From an uncultured Bacteroidota bacterium (lineage in GTDB: Bacteria; Bacteroidota; Bacteroidia; Bacteroidales; VadinHA17), in NCBI GenBank assembly GCA_903824785.1, contig CAIJYD010000090.1, positions 1 through 33,897 on the forward strand: a DNA stretch of 33,897 nt, in the 5' to 3' direction. Below, piece after piece: positions 25,647 through 32,587 of the stretch. Both the position numbers and the translations under genes were made by a program. The notes beneath the pieces are model-generated. The model saw only the letters and a program-made list of their open reading frames with translations, was not told the origin of the DNA and did no database searches. The number at the start of each line of letters is the position of its first letter. Position 1 is the stretch's first letter.

Positions 25647-27988
25647 ACCGGACACTGAAAATAATTCTGATAGCAGCCGGGGTTGTTATTACCCCGGTGT
25701 TGCTTTCTCCTTTACCCCGTTTTAATGCACCATGCTCAACCGTTGTGGAAGCTAAAGACGGAACACTTCTTGGTGCCCGCATAGCTGATGACGGACAGTG
25801 GCGGTTTCCTGCATTCAACAATGTTCCTGATAAATTCGTGAAATCTATTCTTGCATTTGAGGACCGTTGGTTTTTTTATCATCCGGGGATTAATCCTGTC
25901 TCAGTGCTGCGGGCACTGGCAGGAAACATTAAAGCCGGTGAGATAGTAAGCGGAGGAAGTACTATCACAATGCAGGTTGCAAGAATTTCAAGAGGAAATA
26001 AGCCGCGGACATACAGGGGAAAATTCATAGAAATGTTATCTGCCCTGAAGCTGGAGCTGTTCAGATCAAAAAAAACAATACTCCTGATGTACACAGCCAA
26101 TGCTCCTTTCGGTGGGAATACCGTAGGCCTCGAAGCTGCCGCATGGCGTTACACCGGAAGATCGTCTGCTGATCTATCCTGGTCCGAAGCTGCAGCACTG
26201 GCCATTCTCCCCAACTCTCCCGGTCTGGTCTATCCAGGGAAAAATCAGGATAAACTAAAAGCCCGTCGGAACAGCCTCCTTAAAAAACTCTATGAAAGAG
26301 GCTGTTTCGACACCCTTTCCCTGGTGCTGGCTCTCGAGGAACCTCTTCCCGGAGAACCAAAATCACTTCCTTCAAAAGCACCTCATCTTACTGATCATTA
26401 TTTCATTACAAACAAAGGTGAGATGATAAGGACAACTATTGATCCTGTTCTGCAGGAGAGAGCAAATGAAGTTATCAACTCCCGTCAGAAATCTCTTTCC
26501 GAAAATTACATTTTCAATTCAGCCTGCATTATTGTAGAAGTTGAAACCGGAAATGTTCTGGCTTATGTTGGGAACAGTACCCTTCCGGATGCTGCAGCAC
26601 ATGGAGGAGATGTTGATATCATTCGCTCATCCCGAAGCACAGGCAGTATTCTTAAACCTCTTCTTTACGCTGCAATGCAGAAATCGGGCGACATCCTGCC
26701 CAATTCCCTCATTGCTGATGTTCCCACAAGGTTCCCCGGATTCTCTCCCAAAAACTTCGATCAGAGCTACAATGGTGCAGTACCTGCCGGTTTTGCTCTT
26801 TCACAATCGCTGAACATACCGGCAGTAAGGATGCTGCAAAAGTATAATCCCGAAAAATTCCTCACCATCCTACATAAAACAGGGTTCACAACATTTAATA
26901 AACCTGCTGATTATTATGGACTCTCGCTTATTCTTGGAGGAGGTGAAACCTCTTTATGGGATCTTACCGGTGCCTATGCATCTCTTTCAAGAGTTTTAAA
27001 CAGGTACCTTCATGAAAAAAAATATTTCACAGCCGATTATCATCCACCTGTACTTGTCCTGAAAATAGATTTACGGGAGGAACCAACTGAAGATCCCGAT
27101 CCTCCGCTTTCTGCCTCATCAATATGGCTGACCTACGAAGCACTTCAGAAAGTAAACAGGCCGGAAAGTGAAACCGGCTGGCAATATTTTGCCTCTTCTC
27201 CCGATCTAGCCTGGAAAACCGGAACCAGCTTCGGATTCAGAGACGGATGGGCAGTCGGAACAACTCCCTCGTATGTTATCGGAGTCTGGACCGGGAATGC
27301 CGGGGGAGAAGGAAGGCCCGGACTGACAGGCATTTCTGCAGCAGCACCCATTTTGTTTGATATGGTCAGCCTTATGCGATCAGGGGAATGGTTTAGTACT
27401 CCGTATGAAGATCTGACAATGGTAAAAGTCTGTAGTAAAAGCGGGTTCAGAGCCGGACCAGACTGCCCCAAAACTATTGAAACAGAGATCTCCGTTAACG
27501 GATTAAGAAGTGAAGCATGCCCATATCATCAGGTAATCCATCTTGACAAATCAATGACGATGCAGGTAACTTCCGCCTGTGCGCCGCTCTCTGAAATTAT
27601 TAACTTACCCTGGTTTATTCTTCCCCCTGCAATGGAATATTACTACCGGCAGAAACACCCCGCCTATAAAATTCTTCCGCCCGTTGCCCCCGGTTGTCCT
27701 GTCAGTAAAATCATACCTGCCATGGAATTCATTTACCCCACACCTGAAATCAAAATATTTATCCCGCGCGACCAGAGCGGCCTGTTAACCAGGGTGATAT
27801 CAGAAGTGGCGCACAGAAACCCGTCTAAAAAAATCTTCTGGCACCTCGATGAAACATATGTTGGAACTACCCGTTTTATCCACCAGATCGAAATACTTGC
27901 CGGAACAGGTAACCATCTCCTTACCGTTGTAGATGAAGACGGTAATACAATACGATGCGCGTTTACGATTACCGGGAAAAATAATTAA
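25643..27988 (+). CDS. pbpC: Penicillin-binding protein 1C (bifunctional class A PBP)
   Basis: A 781-residue inner-membrane peptidoglycan synthase. The TTG at 25643 is chosen as the start: it overlaps the preceding stop as TTGA, has GGAG about 5 nt upstream, and begins directly at a short cytoplasmic stub plus transmembrane helix (IILIAAGVVITPVLL). Longer frames run 76 nt into the upstream gene. The GT51 glycosyltransferase domain shows AFEDRWFFYHPG (catalytic Glu73), GGSTITMQVAR and PNSPGLVYPG. The transpeptidase domain has the SxxK motif in GSILKP (Ser335, Lys338), SLN in SQSLNIPAV, and KTGTSFG (Lys525). The C-terminus (about residues 690-780) fits the BiPBP_C domain characteristic of PBP1C. 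Coupling to alpha-2-macroglobulin suggests joint defence and repair of the periplasmic wall. Identity is firm. Confidence 0.94.
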   Translation: MNRTLKIILIAAGVVITPVLLSPLPRFNAPCSTVVEAKDGTLLGARIADDGQWRFPAFNNVPDKFVKSILAFEDRWFFYHPGINPVSVLRALAGNIKAGEIVSGGSTITMQVARISRGNKPRTYRGKFIEMLSALKLELFRSKKTILLMYTANAPFGGNTVGLEAAAWRYTGRSSADLSWSEAAALAILPNSPGLVYPGKNQDKLKARRNSLLKKLYERGCFDTLSLVLALEEPLPGEPKSLPSKAPHLTDHYFITNKGEMIRTTIDPVLQERANEVINSRQKSLSENYIFNSACIIVEVETGNVLAYVGNSTLPDAAAHGGDVDIIRSSRSTGSILKPLLYAAMQKSGDILPNSLIADVPTRFPGFSPKNFDQSYNGAVPAGFALSQSLNIPAVRMLQKYNPEKFLTILHKTGFTTFNKPADYYGLSLILGGGETSLWDLTGAYASLSRVLNRYLHEKKYFTADYHPPVLVLKIDLREEPTEDPDPPLSASSIWLTYEALQKVNRPESETGWQYFASSPDLAWKTGTSFGFRDGWAVGTTPSYVIGVWTGNAGGEGRPGLTGISAAAPILFDMVSLMRSGEWFSTPYEDLTMVKVCSKSGFRAGPDCPKTIETEISVNGLRSEACPYHQVIHLDKSMTMQVTSACAPLSEIINLPWFILPPAMEYYYRQKHPAYKILPPVAPGCPVSKIIPAMEFIYPTPEIKIFIPRDQSGLLTRVISEVAHRNPSKKIFWHLDETYVGTTRFIHQIEILAGTGNHLLTVVDEDGNTIRCAFTITGKNN

Positions 27989-28060
27989 GCCCGGGAATTG
28001 CTTTCGATCTTTGCCGGAATTTTGCAATCTTTACATCAGATTATTTCACACATAAAGTAG

Positions 28061-28567
28061 ATGAAAACCTCCCGTTCTGAAGAGTGGTTTCCTGTTGTTG
28101 ATGAGGATGGAAACCAGACAGGCCTTGCCCCGCGATCTGTTTGCCACGACGGTATAAGCATGCTTCTTCATCCTGTTGTTCATTTACATCTTTTTAACAG
28201 CTCAGGCGATCTGTTTTTACAAAAAAGAGCAATGACAAAAGATATCCAGCCGGGGAAATGGGATACCTCTGTAGGGGGCCATATTGATCCAGGAGAAACT
28301 GTTGAAGAAGCTCTTTTCCGTGAAGCAAAAGAAGAACTTAATCTGATTAATTTCACCCCTGAGCCTTTAGTAAAATATATCTGGAAATCAATTCGCGAAA
28401 GGGAGCTTGTTAATTCATTTTCAACCACCTCTGAAGAGGTTCCAATAATTAATAAGGAAGAAATTGAGGAAGGAAAATACTGGAGGATAACTGAAATAAA
28501 AAAGAATCTGGGTAAAAACATCTTTACTCCGAATTTCGAAAATGAGTTTAAAATGCTCTTTTCTTAA
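28061..28567 (+). CDS. NUDIX hydrolase (Idi/YfcD-like)
   Basis: A 168-residue NUDIX protein. The NUDIX box is GHIDPGETVEEALFREAKEE (from Gly73 to Glu92) and fits Gx5Ex7REUxEExGU except that the final Gly is Asn. The metal-binding glutamates (Glu88, Glu91, Glu92) are intact. The N-terminal layout, EEWFPVVDEDGNQTGLAPRSVCH then LFLQKRAMTKDIQPGKWD, resembles the isopentenyl-diphosphate isomerase-like/YfcD subgroup of NUDIX hydrolases. The substrate is not predictable. The gene stands between pbpC and the cytochrome cluster. A near-consensus GATCTTTG lies about 50 nt upstream and may serve as promoter. The family is sure and the specificity is open. Confidence 0.9.
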   Translation: MKTSRSEEWFPVVDEDGNQTGLAPRSVCHDGISMLLHPVVHLHLFNSSGDLFLQKRAMTKDIQPGKWDTSVGGHIDPGETVEEALFREAKEELNLINFTPEPLVKYIWKSIRERELVNSFSTTSEEVPIINKEEIEEGKYWRITEIKKNLGKNIFTPNFENEFKMLFS

Positions 28568-28656
28568 GACTTTCCCTGAGTGAAACTTCTCTTTTTAATA
28601 AAGTAATGTTATGATTAATATTCTTTTTGTGAAACAATAAATATGGAAGAATAGCG

Positions 28657-28664
28657 TATTTTTG
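28657..28664 (+). promoter_or_regulatory. Bacteroidota -7 promoter element (TATTTTTG) for the cytochrome cluster
   Basis: TATTTTTG lies 33 nt upstream of the first cytochrome lipoprotein ATG. TTTG at 28626-28629 is slightly too far upstream to be an ideal -33 element. Confidence 0.5.
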
Positions 28665-28697
28665 CAACGTCTTTGACTTCTAACCAAACACCTCTAT

Positions 28698-29153
28698 ATG
28701 AAGCTCAATAAACTTTACTTATCATTAAGTCTCCTGCTGATTTTTACCACTGTTTCATGGATTACCTCATGCACACATGATGCCAGGATTAATGATCTTC
28801 CGGAGATCTGTTTTCAGGGAGATGTTCTGCCGATCTTTGCCAACAACTGTGCTATTTCCGGTTGTCACGATGGCCGCGGCGGAGAAGGAGGCGGAGCAAT
28901 GAATAACTACAGTGCCATCAGCCGTTCTGTTTCTCCCGGCAACCCAAACGGAAGCAGGATATATAAAGCAATAACTGCAACCTGGGGCGAAAATAAAATG
29001 CCTCCGGATCAACCTCTTTCTCTTGAAAACCGGACAATAATACGATTATGGATTGAACAGGGTGCCAAGGAAACTCTGTGTCCGGAAACTATTTTGCGTG
29101 GCAGAAACTCGGAACCCGTAGTCGATAACATTTTTTTGAACAACAAGCAATAG
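28698..29153 (+). CDS. c-type cytochrome-like lipoprotein with CX4CH motif
   Basis: A 151-residue predicted lipoprotein: a signal peptide with lipidation at Cys25 (WITSC), then a small cytochrome c-like domain. The heme-like motif is NNCAISGCHD, with Cys51, Cys56 and His57, i.e. CX4CH instead of the usual CX2CH. A candidate distal ligand is Met101 in ENKMPPDQP, followed by IIRLWIEQGAKE, a typical C-terminal helix of this domain. The 'VLPIFANNC...NNYSAI' framework is shared with the next gene's product, so the two look like paralogues. It probably carries covalently bound heme on the periplasmic or outer-membrane side, if the cytochrome maturation system accepts the longer spacing. It leads a co-oriented cluster; the next gene starts 7 nt later. 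Confidence 0.8.
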   Translation: MKLNKLYLSLSLLLIFTTVSWITSCTHDARINDLPEICFQGDVLPIFANNCAISGCHDGRGGEGGGAMNNYSAISRSVSPGNPNGSRIYKAITATWGENKMPPDQPLSLENRTIIRLWIEQGAKETLCPETILRGRNSEPVVDNIFLNNKQ

Positions 29154-29160
29154 CCTGTAT

Positions 29161-29541
29161 ATGAAACGATTAATTTTATCTTTTGCAATTATTGCCATAA
29201 TCTTATCATTCATGGTATCTTGTTATTACGATAGTGAGGAGGCTCTCTATCCTGAGCTTAATACTACATGCGATACAACCAATGTAACTTTCAGCGGAAC
29301 AATTGCTCCGATGCTCAGCAGCAACTGCTACTCCTGCCATTCAAACAGCACAGCTGCAGGCAAAGGGAATAATATCCGCCTTCAGGATTATTCTGATGTT
29401 ACTTCCAGGGCTGTGTCACTGGCCGGATCAGTAAAACATTTCGGGAACTTCTCTCCGATGCCCAAAAACGGTGGTCAGATAAAGAGCTGTTCTATTGCCC
29501 AGTTCGATATATGGGTCAGAAATGGAATGGTAAATAATTGA
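29161..29541 (+). CDS. c-type cytochrome lipoprotein with CXXCH motif
   Basis: A 126-residue predicted lipoprotein with lipobox FMVSC (Cys21) and a canonical heme motif CYSCH (Cys56, Cys59, His60). The candidate axial Met100 lies in FSPMPKNGG. The order of elements ('TIAPMLSSNCYSCHS', 'LQDYSDV', 'MPKNGG', then 'IAQFDIWVRNG') is that of small monoheme cytochromes often labelled planctomycete-type cytochrome c domains. It is an electron carrier in the periplasm or at the outer membrane; its partner is unknown. It sits 7 nt after its CX4CH paralogue and 22 nt before a DUF5777 barrel gene, which suggests a single transcript. Confidence 0.85.
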   Translation: MKRLILSFAIIAIILSFMVSCYYDSEEALYPELNTTCDTTNVTFSGTIAPMLSSNCYSCHSNSTAAGKGNNIRLQDYSDVTSRAVSLAGSVKHFGNFSPMPKNGGQIKSCSIAQFDIWVRNGMVNN

Positions 29542-29563
29542 GTTTAAAAATAACCCCGGTTTT

Positions 29564-30448
29564 ATGAAACAATTATATTTTTTATTCCTGCTATCCTTTA
29601 TCCCGATCGGGATCTTTGGCCAGAATAACCTGATGGACCTTCTGAACGAAAACACACCTGCTGAAACAAACTATACCACAGCCACATTCAAATCGACAAG
29701 GATAATGAATGGCCATTCAATAGAAAAAATGCCTGCCGGACAGCTTGACGTTCGAATTTCCCATCGCTTTGGGACAATCAACTCCGGGGCATATGAGTTT
29801 TTCGGGCTCGATCAGGCAAACATGCACTTAAGTCTTGAATATGGAATATTTAACTGGCTTATGGTTGGTGTTGGAAGAGGAAACTATGAAAAGACTTTTG
29901 ATGGATTTGCAAAGTTCACATTATTAAGGCAATCATCAGGTGTAAAAGAGATGCCCGTTTCTCTGTCTGTCTTGTCGTCTGTTGCCGTTAAATCATTAAA
30001 ATGGCCCGATCCGACCAGAATCAATTATTTTTCTTCCCGCTTATCTTATGTAGGACAGGTGCTTATTGCCCGCAAATTCAATCAATCATTTTCTTTTCAG
30101 CTTACACCCTCTTATGTACATCGCAACCTTGTCGCTACGGAAATGGATCCCAATGATCTATTGGCAGTTGGTGCCGGCGGCAGAATGAAACTAACAAAAA
30201 GGTTAAGCCTGAATGCTGAATATTTTTACCTGGCAAACCCAAAAAGTTACATGAGTCAGCAGGTATATAATCCATTATCATTAGGCATTGATCTTGAAAC
30301 AGGGGGACATGTTTTTCAGTTTATCTTCACCAACTCACTGGCAATGATCGAAAAGGGGTTTATCGGAGAAACAACAAGCAGCTGGTTAAAGGGAGGCATT
30401 CATTTCGGGTTTAATATTTCAAGGGTCTTTACATTACAGAAGCATTAG
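29564..30448 (+). CDS. DUF5777-family outer-membrane beta-barrel protein
   Basis: A 294-residue protein with a signal peptide (MKQLYFLFLLSFIPIGIFGQ) and a predicted beta-barrel of alternating hydrophobic strands. Segments such as TATFKSTRIMNGHSIE, GQLDVRISHRFGTINSGAYE and FFGLDQANMHLSLEYG match the DUF5777 family common in Bacteroidota. Family members frequently sit beside c-type cytochrome lipoproteins and YceI proteins, as here, but no biochemical function is established. The position suggests an outer-membrane component working with the two cytochromes. The start ATG is 22 nt after the previous stop. The family call is fairly confident. Confidence 0.8.
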   Translation: MKQLYFLFLLSFIPIGIFGQNNLMDLLNENTPAETNYTTATFKSTRIMNGHSIEKMPAGQLDVRISHRFGTINSGAYEFFGLDQANMHLSLEYGIFNWLMVGVGRGNYEKTFDGFAKFTLLRQSSGVKEMPVSLSVLSSVAVKSLKWPDPTRINYFSSRLSYVGQVLIARKFNQSFSFQLTPSYVHRNLVATEMDPNDLLAVGAGGRMKLTKRLSLNAEYFYLANPKSYMSQQVYNPLSLGIDLETGGHVFQFIFTNSLAMIEKGFIGETTSSWLKGGIHFGFNISRVFTLQKH

Positions 30449-30523
30449 AAATACTTAAACTATATTCCTTCATTATTGTTACTTCATAGTATTGAAAACA
30501 TTGATTAATCTAATAGAGTAATT

Positions 30524-31078
30524 ATGAAACGTTTATCTGTATTGTACTTTCTGCTGAGTGTAGTTGTTGCTGTAAATGGTCAGAAATACATGACCAAAAA
30601 TGGGTATATCGGCTTCTTATCACATACCACCATGGAGGATATAAAAGGAGATAACAACCAGGTTGCAGGGGTACTTGATATCTCTACGGGAGATCTGGTT
30701 TTTCAGGCACTTATCAAATCCTTCCATTTCGACAGAGCCCTCATGGAGGAACATTTCAACGAAAATTATATGGAGTCTGATAAATTTCCCAAATCAAGTT
30801 TTAAGGGAAGGATCGTAAATCCCTCACCTGTTGATTTTTCAAAACCGGGAACTTATGAAGTTACTGTTGTAGGAGATCTTACCATTCACGGGGCTACCAA
30901 TAAAATAAGCACCAAAGGCACTATCGTGATAGCAGCCGGGGAGATAACTGCAACTTCAAAATTCAATATCAATCCTGAAGATTATAAGATAAATATTCCC
31001 GGTGTTGTCAGAGAAAAAATCAATAAAAATCTTGAAGTAACAGTTGCGATGAAATACGCTCCTGTCGAAAATAAATAA
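30524..31078 (+). CDS. YceI-family periplasmic lipid-binding-like protein
   Basis: A 184-residue protein with a signal peptide (MKRLSVLYFLLSVVVAVNGQ) and a YceI lipocalin-like barrel. Diagnostic segments are GYIGFLSHTTMEDIKGDNNQ, IKSFHFDRALMEEHFNENYM, ESDKFPKSSFKGRI, and VVGDLTIHGATNKI. YceI proteins bind isoprenoid or other amphiphilic molecules; the ligand here is unknown. The 'SFHFDRALMEEHFNE' form is the variant common in Bacteroidota. It lies 75 nt after the DUF5777 gene and may share its transcript. A quinone- or isoprenoid-related role beside cytochromes is attractive but only inferred. Confidence 0.88.
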   Translation: MKRLSVLYFLLSVVVAVNGQKYMTKNGYIGFLSHTTMEDIKGDNNQVAGVLDISTGDLVFQALIKSFHFDRALMEEHFNENYMESDKFPKSSFKGRIVNPSPVDFSKPGTYEVTVVGDLTIHGATNKISTKGTIVIAAGEITATSKFNINPEDYKINIPGVVREKINKNLEVTVAMKYAPVENK

Positions 31079-31139
31079 TAACTTTAATGACTTTATTGTA
31101 CGGCGATTTACGAAGGTTAAACAAAATATCTAAACAGCT

Positions 31140-31562
31140 ATGAAGACTTACATAAAAATCGCATTATTCTTTGTCTCCTTTATTGCCTTATCGGGAATTC
31201 TGGCAGCACTCTATTACTATAATCTGAAAGCCACTGATATGTCGAAAGCCAAACCTGATTTTGTCCTTTCTGCTTCTCAGCTTCAGAAAGCTTTTGAGGA
31301 TAATGAGACCGCTGCATCAGCATTATATATCAATAAAATACTGGAAGTAACAGGCACCATTGCTTCGGTGAAACCTGCTGACAACAATATTCTTAACATC
31401 TCTCTGGTTACCGGCAGCGACATCTCATCCGTAATTTGTACTTTCCCTGCAATAGCTGATCCTTCAAAGTTCAGAGCAGGAGATGAGATCACTCTTCGCG
31501 GAGAATGCTCAGGTTTTCTTATGGATGTACTTCTGAATAATTGTGCGATAACCAAAAAATAA
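31140..31562 (+). CDS. Membrane-anchored OB-fold protein (tRNA_anti-like)
   Basis: A 140-residue protein: an N-terminal membrane segment (IALFFVSFIALSGILAALYYY), then a soluble domain that reads as an OB fold of the tRNA_anti-like group (PF12869). The pattern is LQKAFEDNETAASALYINKILEVTGTI, VKP.DNNILNISLV, VICTFP, and FRAGDEITLRGECSG. Such proteins in Bacteroidota are annotated as OB-fold putative lipoproteins, with no known function. There is no histidine in the protein, so it is not a CcmE-type heme chaperone despite the cytochrome neighbours. It lies 61 nt after the YceI gene and 11 nt before the next small gene. Confidence 0.72.
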   Translation: MKTYIKIALFFVSFIALSGILAALYYYNLKATDMSKAKPDFVLSASQLQKAFEDNETAASALYINKILEVTGTIASVKPADNNILNISLVTGSDISSVICTFPAIADPSKFRAGDEITLRGECSGFLMDVLLNNCAITKK

Positions 31563-31573
31563 ACAGAGAGGCG

Positions 31574-31792
31574 ATGACCGATCCCATTAAAATTCTGACA
31601 TTTCAAAACGAGATTGAGGCAATGCTTCTTGATGAAATACTTACCGAAAAAGAGATTCCTCACCTGATTCGGACATATCACGACTCGGCTTACAATGGTT
31701 TATGGCAGACACAATCGATCTGGGGTCATATTGAGGCGCCGGAGGAATTCAGGGAAGAAATTGAGCAGACCTATAAAGAGATGTCGCTATAA
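31574..31792 (+). CDS. Small DUF2007-like protein
   Basis: A 72-residue cytoplasmic protein. The ATG at 31574 is preferred; it is preceded by GAGAGG and gives an N-terminus (DPIKILTFQNEIEAMLLDEIL) typical of DUF2007 'putative signal transducing' proteins. In those, a short beta-alpha unit is followed by a stretch on ligand or partner binding (here EKEIPHLIRTYHDSAYNGLW). The domain ends with an acidic helix (EEFREEIEQTYKEM). DUF2007 proteins are structurally PII/GlnB-like in fold, but no partner is known. It lies 11 nt after the OB-fold gene and probably ends the cluster; a weak hairpin follows. Confidence 0.6.
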   Translation: MTDPIKILTFQNEIEAMLLDEILTEKEIPHLIRTYHDSAYNGLWQTQSIWGHIEAPEEFREEIEQTYKEMSL

Positions 31793-31797
31793 TCGTT

Positions 31798-31818
31798 CTG
31801 AAAAACATCAGTTTTTAT
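31798..31818 (+). terminator. Weak intrinsic terminator at the end of the cytochrome cluster
   Basis: Either CTGA/TCAG (31798-31801/31808-31811) followed by TTTTT, or AAAAAC/GTTTTT (31801-31806/31811-31816), can form a short stem. It lies 5 nt after the DUF2007-like stop. The structure is weak. Confidence 0.4.
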
Positions 31819-31831
31819 TAACTAAAGTTTT

Positions 31832-31839
31832 TATCTTTG
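31832..31839 (+). promoter_or_regulatory. Bacteroidota -7 promoter element (TATCTTTG) for the PAP2 gene
   Basis: An exact TATCTTTG lies 64 nt upstream of the PAP2 ATG at 31904. With the hairpin just before it, this suggests a new transcription unit. Confidence 0.5.
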
Positions 31840-31903
31840 TTTTCTGATTTATAATATCGTCTTTTTGTAACAACAATACCATAAATACTTATTCTTCAAG
31901 TAA

Positions 31904-32587
31904 ATGATTTCCAATAATAAAAAGAAAAATACCTTATCTGCCACCCCCGGATTTCTTCATTACATCATTCCTCTGTTTAAAAGCAAGTATTTATATCTTG
32001 GGCTGCTTTCTACTTTTGCGGGAATTGAATTGAATATTGCTTCCCAGACTTATCTCCATAATTATATTAGTGAAGGAAAAACACTTCCAATGCTTTCCGA
32101 CCTTATTCTTGATAACCTGCCTGTTGTTGATGTTTCGCTGATTTATGATATCGTTTCACTTATTCCGATCATACTATCTATTGTTTATATTTTTCACCGG
32201 AAAGATTTTAACCGGGTGCCAATGTTTCTATTGCTGATTGGCTTTTTTTATATTGTCAGAGGCGTTTTTATCGTCCTGACCCCCTTTGGGAATCCCCCGA
32301 TGTTTAACGGATCGGACCCGCTCTTCCATGGATTTGCAAACTATGAACTTGGAGTTTACCCGTCGGGCCATGCAGGAAATGTATTTCTGTTATTACTGCT
32401 GGTAAAAGACAGGGTTTATAAATGGATAATCGGTATTTGCCTGATTATTGTAATATTTGCCCTATTCCTGGCACACGGGCACTATAGCATTGATATTCTT
32501 TCCGGGCTCTTTTTTTCCTACGCAATCAGGTCATTTGGTGAAAAACATTTTTCGATGTTTGATCTGAATAACAAAAAAGAACTTTAG
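31904..32587 (+). CDS. PAP2_C / sphingomyelin-synthase-like membrane phosphotransferase
   Basis: A 227-residue membrane protein with about six hydrophobic helices. It carries the motif set of the PAP2_C (PF14360)/sphingomyelin synthase-related group: R119 in IVRGVFIVLTPFGNP (D2-like), PSGHAGN with His156 (D3-like), and HGHYSIDIL with His193 and Asp197 (D4-like). His-His-Asp is the catalytic triad that transfers phospho-head groups between lipids in that family. Ordinary PAP2 lipid phosphatases have a KxxxxxxRP motif, which was not found. Bacteroidota make sphingolipids, so a ceramide-directed head-group transferase is possible, but phosphatase activity cannot be excluded. It has its own TATCTTTG promoter element and converges on the CorA gene, with stop codons overlapping by 3 nt. 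The family is fairly sure and the substrate is inferred. Confidence 0.8.
   Translation: MISNNKKKNTLSATPGFLHYIIPLFKSKYLYLGLLSTFAGIELNIASQTYLHNYISEGKTLPMLSDLILDNLPVVDVSLIYDIVSLIPIILSIVYIFHRKDFNRVPMFLLLIGFFYIVRGVFIVLTPFGNPPMFNGSDPLFHGFANYELGVYPSGHAGNVFLLLLLVKDRVYKWIIGICLIIVIFALFLAHGHYSIDILSGLFFSYAIRSFGEKHFSMFDLNNKKEL

Noticed and set aside
31140-31562. A CcmE-type heme chaperone, since an OB-fold membrane protein lies beside c-type cytochromes
   Set aside because: The protein contains no histidine, so the heme-binding His of CcmE is missing.
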